Part shown: piece after piece, positions 1 to 12,200 of the stretch | Layout: each line of letters opens with the position of its first letter | Numbering within the stretch: position 1 is the stretch's first letter | From: Phoronis australis | Lineage: Eukaryota > Phoronida > Phoronidae | Assembly: GCA_002633005.1 (NCBI GenBank) | Contig: NMRA01000103.1 | Coordinates: 303,589 to 339,275 of the forward strand | DNA: 35,687 nucleotides | Direction: 5' to 3' | Translations under genes and position numbers: made by a program | The notes under the pieces: model-generated | Database searches by the model: none | Told to the model about the DNA's origin: nothing | What the model saw: the letters and a program-made list of their open reading frames with translations, nothing else

Positions 1-1505
1 CATAATAATTAGACAAGTACCACGTAACGCTTCAGTAGCTGAAATTCCCAGATCAGACACCTGCATTGCTCCAGATCATTGGCGTGGCCAGCCAGAGTAC
101 TCTGCGCAAAATCAGCCACTAGTAAGGTACCGGTAATGATTTGGTACAACGTGCCCGAATTTTGAGAACTAGTTTTCTCCATTAAATAACGGGCATCAAG
201 CTGGTTCTCAAAAATACGGACTTTTTATAGCAGACTTGCCGACTAGTAATCCTACTTGGCTAAGAGTGGTCGGTGCTTTAAGAGGCACCAATTTTACTGC
301 TGAAAAATGCATTTTTGGTGTAATTGTTCTTGGATGGGAAACACTGGCTGAAGTTGACCAAACCACATAATTTATTGTGTGAATTTATTATCCCAAAGTT
401 TCAACATTGTCAGACTAGCTGAAATCGAGGACGTTAATTGAGTGGGGTTTAGGTCACACTATGACCACGGAGGCTACAGTTTCGATGCCGCCACAGTGAG
501 GCTGATCTCAGAATTTCACTTTTCTCCCTGATAATGTTACTTTAAGACTAACAATTACATATTTACCACTCCCTGACACAGCTAGGTAACAATATTGTCA
601 CAATATATTGATCACTTCCTGACACAGGTAACAACATTGTCACAATATCCGTACAGTTATGGCACTGCTCATCAAAATTAAATTTGCTAAAATGACAATT
701 TTTTATGGTTACAGCAATTCTTCACCTGTTCAGCAGACAATGTGGTGGACACGTCAAATTTATTTTGTCAAATTGTGGAAAAATATGCGTTACGAAAATT
801 AATACTCTGATTGCTTGGTTTGCAGGGTGCAGATGGTTTAATTGGTAATGGCTTCGACAATAGCAGCAAAGTAACCGGTCCTAGAAAAATGGAAAATTGG
901 CAGTTATTTCAGGGTAAAGTAAAAGTGGAGTACAAGGTTTTTACTTTAAATGAGATTGCGCCCACTTTCAGAAGCCCAAAAATCTGCAACTTCAAGCTAA
1001 GAAATCTTAAGTGTGAGATGGTTCAACATGCTCACAAACCACCCAGGAGCTCTATCCTGGCTTCGATTGAACAAGAAATTCTCACCTGCAAAAGCAAGTT
1101 TTGACTTATACCAGCTACTGTAATAAAAAAATCAATCTTGCCGTGTTCTTCGCTCAGAATAGAAATGACCTTTAGGCTTGAGAGGTTGGATAAGAACACT
1201 GAAATTTCTAGGAAGATAAGTCAGAGTACACACGCTTGCGATAATTCAGTGCTGAAAAAACTTTTCAGCACGTCTGGAAAATTGCTATTAATAGCGACCT
1301 TTTAATTTAGTCACGGAAAACTAGAAGTCACCCTGATTGTAAGCCAGGAATGTACAGAGTCTCACTTTAACAAAAACCCAATTACAATTAGCATATTTTC
1401 GTATTCTCTCTGGGCATCTGCCAAAAAATTGAATCTATGATGAGAATGTAAAAATATGTTGACAACAGCTTTAAGTCGATCAAACCCGCAACAATATATG
1501 AAACA
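1..1505. other. Non-coding flank downstream of EDEM2 (likely 3' UTR plus intergenic)
   Basis: No exon of a recognisable protein is visible on either strand. A 97-codon open frame at 811-1104 has no recognisable domain and no sign of splicing. Because EDEM2 is on the minus strand and stops at 1506, the right part should be its 3' UTR. Minus-strand AATAAA hexamers lie at 769-774 and 371-376, and an ATTAAA-type sequence is near 1302; which one is used cannot be told. A short imperfect tandem duplication sits at 567-648. Confidence 0.5.
567..648. repeat. Two-copy imperfect tandem repeat, period 46 bp
   Basis: The copies are 567-606 and 613-648. Both run from CACT(C/T)CCTGACACAG through GGTAACAA(T/C)ATTGTCACAATAT. 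The second copy lacks four bases after CACAG. No function is evident. Confidence 0.8.
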
Positions 1506-4500
1506 TTACGTTTCCACGTCAACAAACATTTCCCCCAACACAGATAATCTCTGCGTAAACTGAGCAGCTGGGCACGTGAACACATGTTCTCTAGGCTTGG
1601 CATGACCCACATCTTCCTCGGTGAGCTCTGCGACTTTTTGTAAATCTAAATCGCTTTCAATGACTACCGATTTCGTCTCCACTTTGAATTTTCCTGTTGA
1701 AGTCATTTTGACACTTTCACTGTCTTTTGCAGTGGAATCCTTCACATTTTGTGCACTATGTTCTACATTGTCCTCAGACGTTTCCCCTTTTGTTAATGTA
1801 TTAGACTCCGAACTATGACGCTGACTTTCAACAGCACCCCCATTTGGGTTTTCACCCACAATTTCTTCGATATGTTTTTCTTCTTCGATTTCATCCTCAA
1901 CAAAATTTTCACCAATTTTCTCATTGGTTTCCGTTCCCTTGCGTTCTGCATTAGAATTCCCTGCATGTTGTAGTTCATTATCTGGATCTTGAGAATTTTC
2001 ACTTTTCCTGCTTCTCACTGGTGTTTGCTCCACATCCACTAAGTCAAGAACCTGCAGCAAATCTATGTTATCCTGATATTGCTGCAGCTCCATCAAGTCT
2101 CGATTCCGTTGAGCACCGCAGCAATAAAGACAAGCGACATCTATTGGGTGAGCTTCTGTATTAAACACATAACCCCCAGCATCTATGATGCAGTCTCCAT
2201 TGGGGGTGTGAATGAGGTCTCCATGGTTACCGTTGTTATGAATGAAATTATCCGGATCAAACAGTAGATAGAGGTATTTAGTGGTCTCCGCCAAGAAGAA
2301 AGATTCCATGCGGTTGTCCAAGCTGTGGTTCCTAACGTCCTTGACCTGACGAGGAAAGCAGACGTACGCAATGACCTTGTGAAATACAGAAACATACTAC
2401 TCTGACAATTCTTCAGTTTGAGACATGAGAAATATCATTCTGTGTGATCACTGAACGAGAGTTGCATTATTACGCGAACCTTTTCATACGATGGTCGGAT
2501 ACTGAGCACTATATGCTTAGTCTCATGGAATGCACCACTTGAAAAACTTGATGTCGGGTAGCGAATTTCTCATAATAGTCATTTTTTGTGACTGCTTGGA
2601 ATAGCAAAGTTTTAGGCATGGCACAAGTAAGTGTGTATTCATTGTAAAATATCCATGGACTCGGTAAGGAAGAATTTTTTGGCTTGTCTATGCATATATG
2701 CCTATTTGCTGCTTGTACGATGTACGTTTTCATAACCTAAGGGACAGATTCTGAATGGTACATGGAGGCATACTTATGTCTAAGGTTAATCAAACTCGTG
2801 AATGAGTCTGCAATGAAATCACTTATAAACTTACTGTTGCATAACCACATTTGGTCCTGGCCGAGTGCTCAATGGACTCTACTATATCAGCACCAATATC
2901 CAACAGATAAGGGTCTTTGGTGGCCTGGTAGAGGTACATGGCACTCTCGATTAGTTCTGGAAAGAAAAGACATGATATGAACGAGGCACTCAAATTTTAT
3001 GAATGGTGTAAAATATTCATTAATGCCCTAATTGTTATGGTTGTACACTTAATAATACAGGTCAATAGTTTTTCCAAATCATGAATGAAAGTCACCCTTT
3101 TTTAGAGAGGCGTTTTGTTGATCGCTTGAGGTTTCATTGGCCATGATCCGAGCCAAACAAAATAAAATAACAATTTCACAGCGTTTTAGCAACTTACTAG
3201 GCACCGGTAAATGCAGTTCATAGAAAATTTAGCAGTGAAAGAGCTAAATCCAGTTTTAGTAAATAAACGTTTCGTCAAGCGAAAATTTACAGTAATATTG
3301 CTACAAATTACTGTACAGTAACTATGGTACTACTACCATTACTGCATTAACTATTACTAATAATAGTCATAAACACATTAGCCCGAAGGTTCCTACCAAA
3401 CACGGGACAAAAAATTGACATGGATCATAACTGGCGACTACCAGCATATGGACTACCAGTAGAGATTTTGACATGAAAATCCAACCCTGGGACCGCTATC
3501 CAACCCCCTGGGGGCCGTACCTGGTCTGAGAGGATAGCCTTCCCTGTGGATGTGTGGCTCCTGCTTCACAATGTTGTAGAACTCCGGTGTGAAGCCAAAC
3601 TGTCGCCACACCTGATGGTAGTTATGAATCGTCTTCATACCTTTATCAACGTCACCGACCAGACTCTGAATAGAAAAGAATTAGGTGTGAACTCAAGACC
3701 TTCACATCAATTCAACTCCAAGTTAATGCCTCAAAAATTTTTGCTGCCAATTACAAAGAAAGCCTAGAAGCCTTATTAATTATAATAAAACGTCATAATT
3801 ATCCTAAATTTCATTTCAACAATGCTTGCCACCACCCATTGGACCAATAGCAAAAGCTATTTTCATACATCATGTTTGGCACTTATTGCTTAATAAAACC
3901 AGGGTAACTTTAATTACAATACAACCACGATTTGACAAGCAGTATGGAGGCTATAAATTTTCTTCTTCATTAAGATGGAACCAACACCACAGATGAATGC
4001 GTAGCATACATCATACATCATTGGTTTAATGAGACAGAGACATACATGAGAGTGATTTAATTTTTAAAACTGCATTTCACCCTGTTTGGCAATCTAAAAA
4101 ATGAAAATCAAATTAGGCCCATTACTCGCACAAAATCAGTCTGTAATAGTGATTCTTTACTGTGATAGGGTTCTATTTCCATCACCAACAAGAATATCTC
4201 TACCACCGGTGACTAAAGAAAATGTTTCAGAGGTTATTGGAGGTGGCTATAAAACCAAAAAATTGCGGATTCTAAAATAGCACATGAAACGTTGGCTGTG
4301 ACTTGAGTTGCAGGCTTATTTGACAATAAGATAATCTCGAATGAGCGTGGTAATAATGTTTTAAAATGCTAAGGCACTTCGGTTAAGAATTCAACATGGA
4401 TAATTTACAGAAAACACATTTCGCGGCATGGATTAGAATATGTCAACCCCACAATTTGTAGTAAACCATTGTATCACCCAGTGTCAACCACTGTGTGATT

Positions 4501-7500
4501 AAACTTCAATGATTCTGCACTATTTTGCCCATTGCAAATTTGATGCAGATGTCGCAAATCCCTATTGGTTTCAAATTGAAAAGTTCATTACAACAATATC
4601 GAAAAAACAAGGCAAGGGCACTGGCATGGCTGCATTTTTGATCTTGTCAGATAACGGCAAAAGTGTGTTTATGCCACAGCAGCCACTTGACTTTGTAAAA
4701 TGCGATACTTTTTCGCTTCGTTTACAGGACTAGATCACAGTATAACAAGAAATACTAGTACAATAATTGAACTCACACCCAAAGAAATGGTATGAAATTA
4801 TATTATTTTGGGAATGTTGCAGTTATTTTAAATGATCCCAATAAATGTAATATTTGCCTACATTGGGATTTTACAAGTCATAATTAAGGTTTGATTAATT
4901 ATCTAAGTTTTATGTAAATTTGTGTGTCTACTACTATGCAGCCCTTCTAATACTCACCAACTGCCGTTGTTAACGTGAACACACTCCTCTCACTGACAGT
5001 TTTTTATCATCTCATAATACAACAAGCCAAATCCCACTATCAATTCTGATGCTGCACTCTAACAGTACAGAAACTTTTAAAGTTAAGCATTACTCATCAC
5101 AAACATTTTTTTAAATTCTGGTCTGCATGCCACCTGTTAGCCATGTCGGTTCACTACAATATTCATACAGTAAAGCATTGTTGAAACAAGCACCCTGGAG
5201 TCCACTTACAAACTGCACTCTAAGACTTGAGTTTTCATGGAAAAGAACTGGCAGCATAATGCAGAAACAAGACACTCACAAAGCACTTGGGTATAGACAT
5301 CTTCACTCACGGAAAAGTAACATCCCAACCTTTACAACCAATCACTTCAGAGGCAACGGTCATTTTGCTAAGATATGGCAGTAAGTTCCTGAGAACATCT
5401 GTGAAGCAGTCACCTTTAACTCAACGTGTGATTTTTCATAGTCTTCTATTTTTTCTAGGATCTATGGAACACAGCCTAGAGTCCCAAAATTGATTCGCAT
5501 TACCTGCAATCCAGGCCAGAATGCCTCTAGAGACTGAAACATTGGTAACGTGATGGAGCCCTTCTTCATATTGGCCCACATGTACCAGTCGTCTCTCTTC
5601 AGATGGCGCTCAATCTGCTTCTCATAGTCTGCACGACTCAGAGAGGAAAACGCTTAGAATTAACATCGATTGCAAATTTTGTATGCTTTTAAAGTTCCAC
5701 ACTACGTTAATTCCATTTATACAAATCAAAAACTTCAAAATGGAACAAATCCAGTTAGCAGTGGTGAGCCTTCACGTTAACACCAGCAGTAAATTTCTTT
5801 TTGTCAGTTGTATCATCATGTATATTAAAAAGCAATAATTTGCCCTTTCAAAGAACAAATTAAAGCAAATTGTTCCACCTCAAAACACGAGCCAAGACAA
5901 CCATGGTTTTCAAAGATGGTGATGCATGAGGATTTAAAGTGGCATTTACACATTAACAAAAATCACGTTTTTATGATTGTGCTACCAAATTAGACAATTT
6001 GGTTCACTGACATAATGGATGTCAAGTATACGTCAGTTGCTAAATGGTTTAAGAAATACAAATTGTAGTGAATATATTGGACACAAAATACTATTCATTG
6101 TCCTGTTGGTAGTGACACACTGTTTGGGAATAACAAGTTACTTTTTGTGGTTCACTCACCAGATTTTTCCAATGGCCTTCTTATAGAAATTTTATATTTT
6201 CACTTCTTGAAGTATTTTACCGCTTCATTTGCATATTGTTTAGTATGAGATAATTATGTTAAAAATAACTTTACTTTGTTAGTGGGGAATATGCAAATTA
6301 CACTTCAAAGCCTTGTCCAGCGCTGTCTTTAAAAATCTCCATTTTGTTTGGTATTTTGTTTGGAACGTGTTTAGCATTTCTAGTCGAGCGCAGCCTTCAC
6401 TGATGGCTTGACTAGCATGATTTCAAAAATTGAAATTAACATAAATTTTAGCATTGGGTTTTGAGTGCAACTGAACAATCTCCATTCCTGTAGTAATTTG
6501 AATATTAAAAGTCGTGCAAATGCAAGCTGTTCGGTTATGATGCATTTTCCAATGAATATGATGACATGTCATTACTGTACCGTGAAACATCTCTATGAAG
6601 TCATGTCGCTGAAACAAGATGCTGCCCTTTACAAGGTACTCAAAATAGGAGTCGACCCCAGCACCGATACCCGAGTCCAGCGCTGTCCACAAACCAGTGT
6701 TCACATCGATGTGGTTACCTACCTGTAACGACAAATGATTCATACACTGCAGTGCAAGACTGTCAGTAAGAAGGCGAATGAAAGCAGGTGGATCAACATA
6801 ATTTTGCTTCTTAGACTGAAATTAATTCGAAAGACCACATCTTGTGCTCGAGGTCCTTACAGGACAGGCAAATGTGCAACCTTTAAGTAAAACAGATGAG
6901 GGGACAGGCATCAACAGAAATCGCTGAGACGTATGATTTCTGAATGTGACCATTTTTAGTGAATACTGACAATTATTACAACTTGAGTTTATCTACTCTC
7001 CACATCTAGGTGGCTTAGAATGAAGGCTTGTCTTCTGCTTAAAGGGATATTAAACCTAGTTTTGCCCTGTACACAGATATTAACGATTTTGACATCTAGC
7101 GCTCTCAATTAAAAAAATGCTATGCAGTCTTCATCAATGCTCAAAGGTTTTGAACTAGTTTGAAAACTTTCAAAGCACGCTTAACCGGCAAGTGTGACCA
7201 ATACCTCAGGTGAGTTACATGACAACTACGGGGAAAGACTATCTAGCAAAAACCACAGGATCCACTTTCTGACACAGTGGTCACGTTAGCTGAGTAATGC
7301 TTTCGTGACTTAGGTCAGCCATGTATGGTGACAAAAAGGGGATTGGCCAAAATGTTAATATCCCTTTAACTGATGCCTGTTGCAGTCTTATTAAAAATGC
7401 ACAAAGCACAAACTGGAGAAGTGTAACTATAGCAACAGACATGTGCATATCAACCTTAAAGAGACAACGCAATGATCGTCCTCCACTGCAGTTTTGAAAA

Positions 7501-10500
7501 ATTAACTTAACTTTTGAATTGGGCCACTGATTACCGAAAATTGATCTTCACCAGTGCTCTCTCCTGGATTAAAGTACAGTTTCTTCAAATTAGAAGAAAG
7601 GTTGGTTCCAAAATTGCCACTTCCCTTTGATTTTGCAAATAAATATAATTTCAACATATATGGCCAGATGCATGGAAAAAATACTAAAATGAAAAAACAA
7701 TTTTCCCAATACATTCTTGCTAAGACAATATTTATGAGCCAAAAGTAATACAGCTATTCGCAGGTAAGAAACCAGGGAACAGAAACAGGAGTTACTACTT
7801 TGCAGTTCCCAGTGTTTGTGGCTTTAAAAAGTCCGACCTTACCAAGACCAGGGAACTCACCAGGCCGAGATCTGACCTAAGGCTCCATAGTCTCTGCATG
7901 GCTTGCACTGCCGTGTTTTCAAACACAGGATCACCAGTGAGACGGGAAAGGGTACCAAACTCTACCATGAAGGTTCCTACACCAGCAGTACATGTGACAG
8001 CAGTCTCCCCCTTGGGCACACCATGACGCAGGTTTACTGTGCCGTAGGGCATCCCAGTTGTAGAATTGAATGCTGCAGTAAAAAGCGCAAGACGGTAAAG
8101 GAAGTTAGTTCAGTCAGTTTCAAAACAACACGACTTTACATAAAGTTAACCTTGCATGCAAGTCAGATAACTTGGGGACAACTGGATCTCAGTAAATGAT
8201 AAACTGTGGGTTGACACACAAAATCCACTCTTAGTTTACATTTAAAGCCTAACTTCAACGGAATTCAGTTATTTTAGATGTACTGGGCTAACCTCGGCTG
8301 GTAGTTTTAGGAAAGTCTTAACAAATTAAGAAAGCGTGAGTTTAATCACACAAATGAAGGCCCGTTAAACAATAGCTGAAGCTGCCTTTTCGCGCCATAT
8401 CGTGTCACCGCGAGATCCCTGCGCAAACAACAAAAGGGATCTGAATAGAACACCATTGCGTGCTGGTGATGTTCGTAGGTGTTTGAAGTAAAAGATGATT
8501 CTTGTGGTGACGTAGACAAAAGCAAACCAATACGCCTTACAGTTCATTACATTTGACAATTTATGGCACTAGTGGGCTCAGAGCGATGCTCTTAATATAC
8601 TGTAGGATCCAAATTTTCAGGTGTTACCATTCAAGATAGGCTTTAACCCTCACTTACGTTATGTAATAGGTGCATCTCTTTTGATAATTATTTAAATTTT
8701 TATTCGTTCCTGGTGCATTGTGTTTTTCAAGTGTTTTTAGCACATTCGTGACAATTAACAAACATATGCTTGAAGACCAGTAATCAATACATCAATTTTG
8801 AATTCATGCGTTTGATTGTCTTTTTAAAACTCATGTTCACAGCTGTTTTGCACTGTGAATGAATGTATTTTGTTCACATGTTCATAGTACTCAGTTTACT
8901 TAAGTCAGATTCCAACGGAAATTGTCAAGTGCCGCCTTTTCCTAAACAGAAACATGTCTCCAAGTTTTCGTGAACATCTTTTAATGGAATGGATGAACAT
9001 GACAGCAATATGCTCCCACACTTTGTTTTCGTACATGCACATACAAAACAGTGGGGAATATCAGCAAATTCAGTAAAAAGGTGTCTACTCACCTGGAAGT
9101 AGTTTCCTGGCCACATTCTCAGCAAGCCTCAGCAAAGGGCCAGAACAGGGCCAGCCCGGTTCTAACTGGAGGCCGGCTCTCTTAGACATGAGGTGGGCCG
9201 ATAGAAGACCACCCACAACTGAAATGCATAGATAAGTATGAGGTTTTCAGGAAGAGGGTGCAATGGCAACCGCCCGCTTTTTCATTTCGAAAGGTTTGGA
9301 ATCACGGAAATGAAGAATGATATAGGCTTGAAACTTGTAAACTTAGACATAGTGTTGCAATGATAGCAGGAAAAATGCATCTAATCTCTCCAAGGAGAAG
9401 TGTTCGCTGGTTATTTGGTGTTTCCACGTTGCTCCTAACCACCGATGACTGGTACTTAATGTATGTATAAGGACATGCATGTTGCATCAAATTTCAGAAA
9501 TTGATACAAGCTGATTATTCAGAACAGTGAACACTCAGATGGTAATGCTTACTGCGAATGTTGGTTTCAAATACAGAGGTGTTGACATCGAGGTCAAACT
9601 CCAACGTTTGCATAACGAGCTCAGCGACCCTCCTGAACTCACTGTAGTTACCAATGATGGCCAGAGTGTCGAGTGCATCTACCAGGGTCAGCGAATAGCT
9701 GAAATTAAAAAGGTCAACAAAAATTAACACGGAAGCACGTGTCATAAGTGATAAGATAAAACAAAAGGCATGCGTCAACTAGTTTTAACTATAGCAACGG
9801 ACCTGATGTTGTCAACTCCCATTCGTCCTGAAGCGTGTGAAACACTGCCATAAACACTGTAGCAAAAAATGTCTCACCATCGAGAACAGGAGCTAAGAAC
9901 CTTGGCTCGGAATCAATGAACGTCTTAATACTGTATATTATACTTGATTTACAAAGTGTCGTACATAGCACTTATCATCAGTAATAGCTTTTAACACATT
10001 TCAAAAAACATGAACATGAATGTACTAGCAACCAGAAAATAAATGTAGAACGATGACCCATGCTGTTTCCAAGGCAACTCAAAAAGTCAAGTTTTATGAG
10101 AACAACAAAACAGTCAAAACTGTTGATGATAACAAACCTTCCCCAAGTATTGTAACCATCACATGTGATTGGTCTTAGTTCATCAAAAGGATAAGCATAC
10201 TTTATGTACCCATCATACGCATGGTAAAACATTGAACGCACTTTCTCCCTGAAATTAAAAATAAATCTATTATTGAAAAGTTAGAATTCTGGGCCCAGTT
10301 GCAAAAAAAAGTTATACACCACATAGAAACAATGACGTTGCAGTATCACACGCCACGTTGTCATTGTTGAACAATCCACACCTGACGTCATTCAACAATC
10401 AAACTTATCCAGCGGTTAATTTTGAAGTTTTATACAACCCAGCCCTGGTGTGCACAGGTTCTGGTGAAGAATTGACATGGACAGATGAAAGACAACGTGT

Positions 10501-12200
10501 GCCAAACTATGTCTGATTCCTGTTGGTCATCTATCTAGTGGCCTAGCTCAGTCATTGCACTTGGTGGTCACCCATACATGGTACATACATTTACTCACAC
10601 CGCATGGCAGGTAGTTCTTCTTGTCACCTGGTCATGAAACTTATACCAACAAGTACAGCTAATGCCGGCAGTGATTTATGCAAAATCTGGAAGTCAATTT
10701 ACACTACAGACTGTCTACAGTCATCTCCTAAGTCAAGGTGTCCCTCCATGCACAAAAGTAGGGAGGACAATCAAAAAGTAGGTCACGGTGCTCCATATCT
10801 GCCTCCGTGTAAAACCCACGTCGGTAAATNTGGAAGTCAATTTACACTACAGACTGTCTACAGTCATCTCCTAAGTCAAGGTGTCCCTCCATGCACAAAA
10901 GGTTGTTGTAACAATGTGACTGAGTTTTTAATCAGTGTGAGGCATACTTCGCCGAAAAGCTTCCGGCGAATGAAGCTCCTATAGGCGCTTCATCGTCTAT
11001 AGTTCAACTATACTCGACGGTAGTCACTGTCTCACTAGTACAGTAGTAGCGTAGAGTCTTATACTTATAGGCAATGACCATCGCCTCTGTTGGCCCGAAG
11101 CAGAGGCGATGTAGAGGCTATAGGAGCTCTGTACGCCGGAAGCTTTTCGGCGAATTAGGCCTCGCACCGACTAAACCATCAAAGTCACGTTGTTACAAAT
11201 ACCTTTTGCTCATAGAGGAACACTTTAGGAGGTTGTCGATGTGTTTAATTCCTTCCAACTCGAACAAATACTCCCGTTATGAAACTTTTTCTTCGAGCAG
11301 TCCCTATTTCAGTTCCCAAAATCGTGAACTCAACTTTTTTATACTGCGCACGCTCCAATTCATGACCTCAATCTTTAAATAGGCCAAAGGTGAGCCATTG
11401 CGGTCTTGTCAGTCAAATGTTCGTTTCCAAAATGCCACCACTTATACTTGTCTTTAATTGGCGTTACTTGAAACTGATTGTATTTCAATGAATCATTGTT
11501 TGTATTTGATAAAAATAAATGCTGTTGATATGACATTTAATAGTCTTTGTGCACATATTTGACATTTTAATGTTTAACAACACGGCAAATGCACGGCTGG
11601 TTCCCGGCAGCACGTACGCGAAGGGCGGGAACTTCAGCTTTCAAAGTTCGCCGGTAGGTCCGCAACTTCTGACCTTCGGCCTGGTTAAAAAAATGAAAAA
11701 GTTGAGTTCACGATTTTGGGAACTGAAATAGGGACTGCTCGAAGAAAAAGTTTCATAACGGGAATATTTGTTCGAGTTGGAAGGAATTAAACACATCGAC
11801 AACCTCCTAAGGTGTTCCTCTATGCGCAAAAGGTATTTGTAACAACGTGACTTTGATGGTTTAGTCGGTGCGAGGCCCAATTCGCCGAAATGCTTCCGGC
11901 GTACAGAGCGCCTATAGCCTCTACATCGCCTCTGCTTCGGGCCAACAGAGGCGATGGTCATTGCCTAAGAGTCTTAGAGACCTGCTGACTGCTCGGGAGT
12001 AGGACCCGAGTCAATATGAAAGATACGTACTTCTTGTTAAGTCAAATTGATGCACCTATCTTCACCGCCAATACCTTCATTCTACGTTACCTGTATGTTC
12101 GGATGTCACTATCATCCCACTGCCTGAGTGAACCGACCGACAAGACGAATAAGAAAACTACGATCAAAACAGTACAACTATGTGTAAAGGAGGCTACCAT
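1506..12200 (-). CDS. EDEM2: EDEM2, ER degradation-enhancing alpha-mannosidase-like protein (complete, 10 exons, 692 aa)
   Basis: This is a GH47-family protein of the ER lumen; EDEM2 starts mannose trimming of misfolded glycoproteins for ERAD. Exons in transcript order: 12091-12200 (residues 1-37), 10138-10248 (37-74), 9553-9698 (74-123), 9093-9218 (123-165), 7861-8072 (165-235), 6581-6722 (236-282/283), 5504-5628 (283-324), 3521-3665 (325-372/373), 2835-2956 (373-413), 1506-2345 (414-692, stop TAA). All introns are GT-AG and all phases join. Residues 1 to about 24 form a signal peptide with the core [14 protein letters not shown]47 motifs: FETNIR 117-122, DSYFEYL 259-265, LRPE 370-373, FNTEAHP 474-480. 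Cys66 (ITCDG) and Cys671 (FTCPA) align with the N- and C-terminal cysteines of human EDEM2; from memory, the latter bonds TXNDC11. EDEM2 rather than EDEM1 or EDEM3 is supported by PFDELRP, TCDG and the short Cys-containing C-terminus with no PA domain. The tail (about 490-665) is Glu/Ser/Asn-rich and makes the protein about 110 residues longer than human EDEM2 (578 aa). Confidence 0.95.
10289..10447. mobile_element. MITE-like element with imperfect terminal inverted repeats
   Basis: The left end CTGGGCCCAGTTGCAAAAA and the inverted right end CAGGGCTGGGTTGTATAAA match imperfectly over about 19 bp. The interior, about 120 bp, holds further inverted stretches (AATGACGT, CAACGT, ACAATGAC). With no coding capacity and a length of about 159 bp, it looks like a non-autonomous DNA transposon. 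No clear target-site duplication was seen, so the superfamily is not assigned. Confidence 0.5.
10688..10901. repeat. Exact 71-bp direct duplication flanking an N
   Basis: 10688-10758 and 10831-10901 are identical over 71 bp, separated by 72 bp that end in the ambiguous base at 10830. Exact identity directly after an N suggests an assembly join in which the same reads were placed twice, although a recent tandem duplication is possible. Confidence 0.85.
10890..10995 (-). repeat. Diverged copy of the foldback-arm repeat
   Basis: This stretch follows the arm-2 order with many substitutions: CACAAAAGG, TGTAACAATGTGACT, GTGTGAGGC, CGCCGAAAAGCTTCCGGCG, CCTATAGGCGC. Its orientation is that of arm 2 (11657-11966). 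Confidence 0.65.
11069..11966. mobile_element. Foldback-like element: about 310-340-bp inverted arms, about 250-bp spacer
   Basis: Arm 1 (11069-11407, plus) and arm 2 (11657-11966, minus) are close to identical over about 275 bp from AGGCAATGACCATCGCCTC, then diverge towards the spacer but still match at AGGCC(A/G)AAGGT. Each arm starts near a hairpin (ATCGCCTCTG...CAGAGGCGAT, 11080-11110). The sequence AGAGTCTTA occurs just outside both ends (11053-11061 and 11968-11976) and could be a 9-bp target-site duplication, though the left copy is separated from the arm by seven bases. No transposase is encoded. It is either one foldback/MULE-like non-autonomous element or two insertions of the same family in opposite orientation. 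Confidence 0.75.
12091..12200 (-). CDS. EDEM2: EDEM2 exon 1 (start codon and signal peptide)
   Basis: This exon decides the EDEM2 start. ATG at 12200-12198 opens 36 codons: a short polar stretch, a hydrophobic core, a polar VGSLRQ cleavage region, then DSDIRTY. The exon ends in AG before a GTAACG donor at 12090. The split codon AG|G gives Arg and joins exon 2 to read [10 protein letters not shown], which matches the Y-R-E-(R/K)-V start of the mature EDEM2 mannosidase domain. No other minus-strand stretch that I checked between here and exon 2 offers a signal peptide in the right phase. Confidence 0.9.

Larger units (their letters stand above)
10249..12090 (-). other. EDEM2 intron 1, repeat-filled
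   Basis: This 1.84-kb intron contains, from its 3' side, a small TIR element (10289-10447), a 71-bp duplication around an N (10688-10901), a diverged copy of the inverted-repeat family (about 10890-10995), and a long inverted repeat (11069-11966). Open frames of about 100 codons in the two arms mirror each other because the arms are inverted copies; they are not genes. Confidence 0.8.

Noticed and set aside
811-1104. 97-codon plus-strand open frame
   Set aside because: No recognisable domain, no splice context, and it lies where the EDEM2 3' flank is expected.
11074-11961. Two similar open frames of about 100 codons, one per strand (11074-11382 and 11641-11961)
   Set aside because: They are mirror images produced by the inverted-repeat arms, match no known protein, and the frame is not kept in the diverged copies at 13.5 kb and 33.3 kb.
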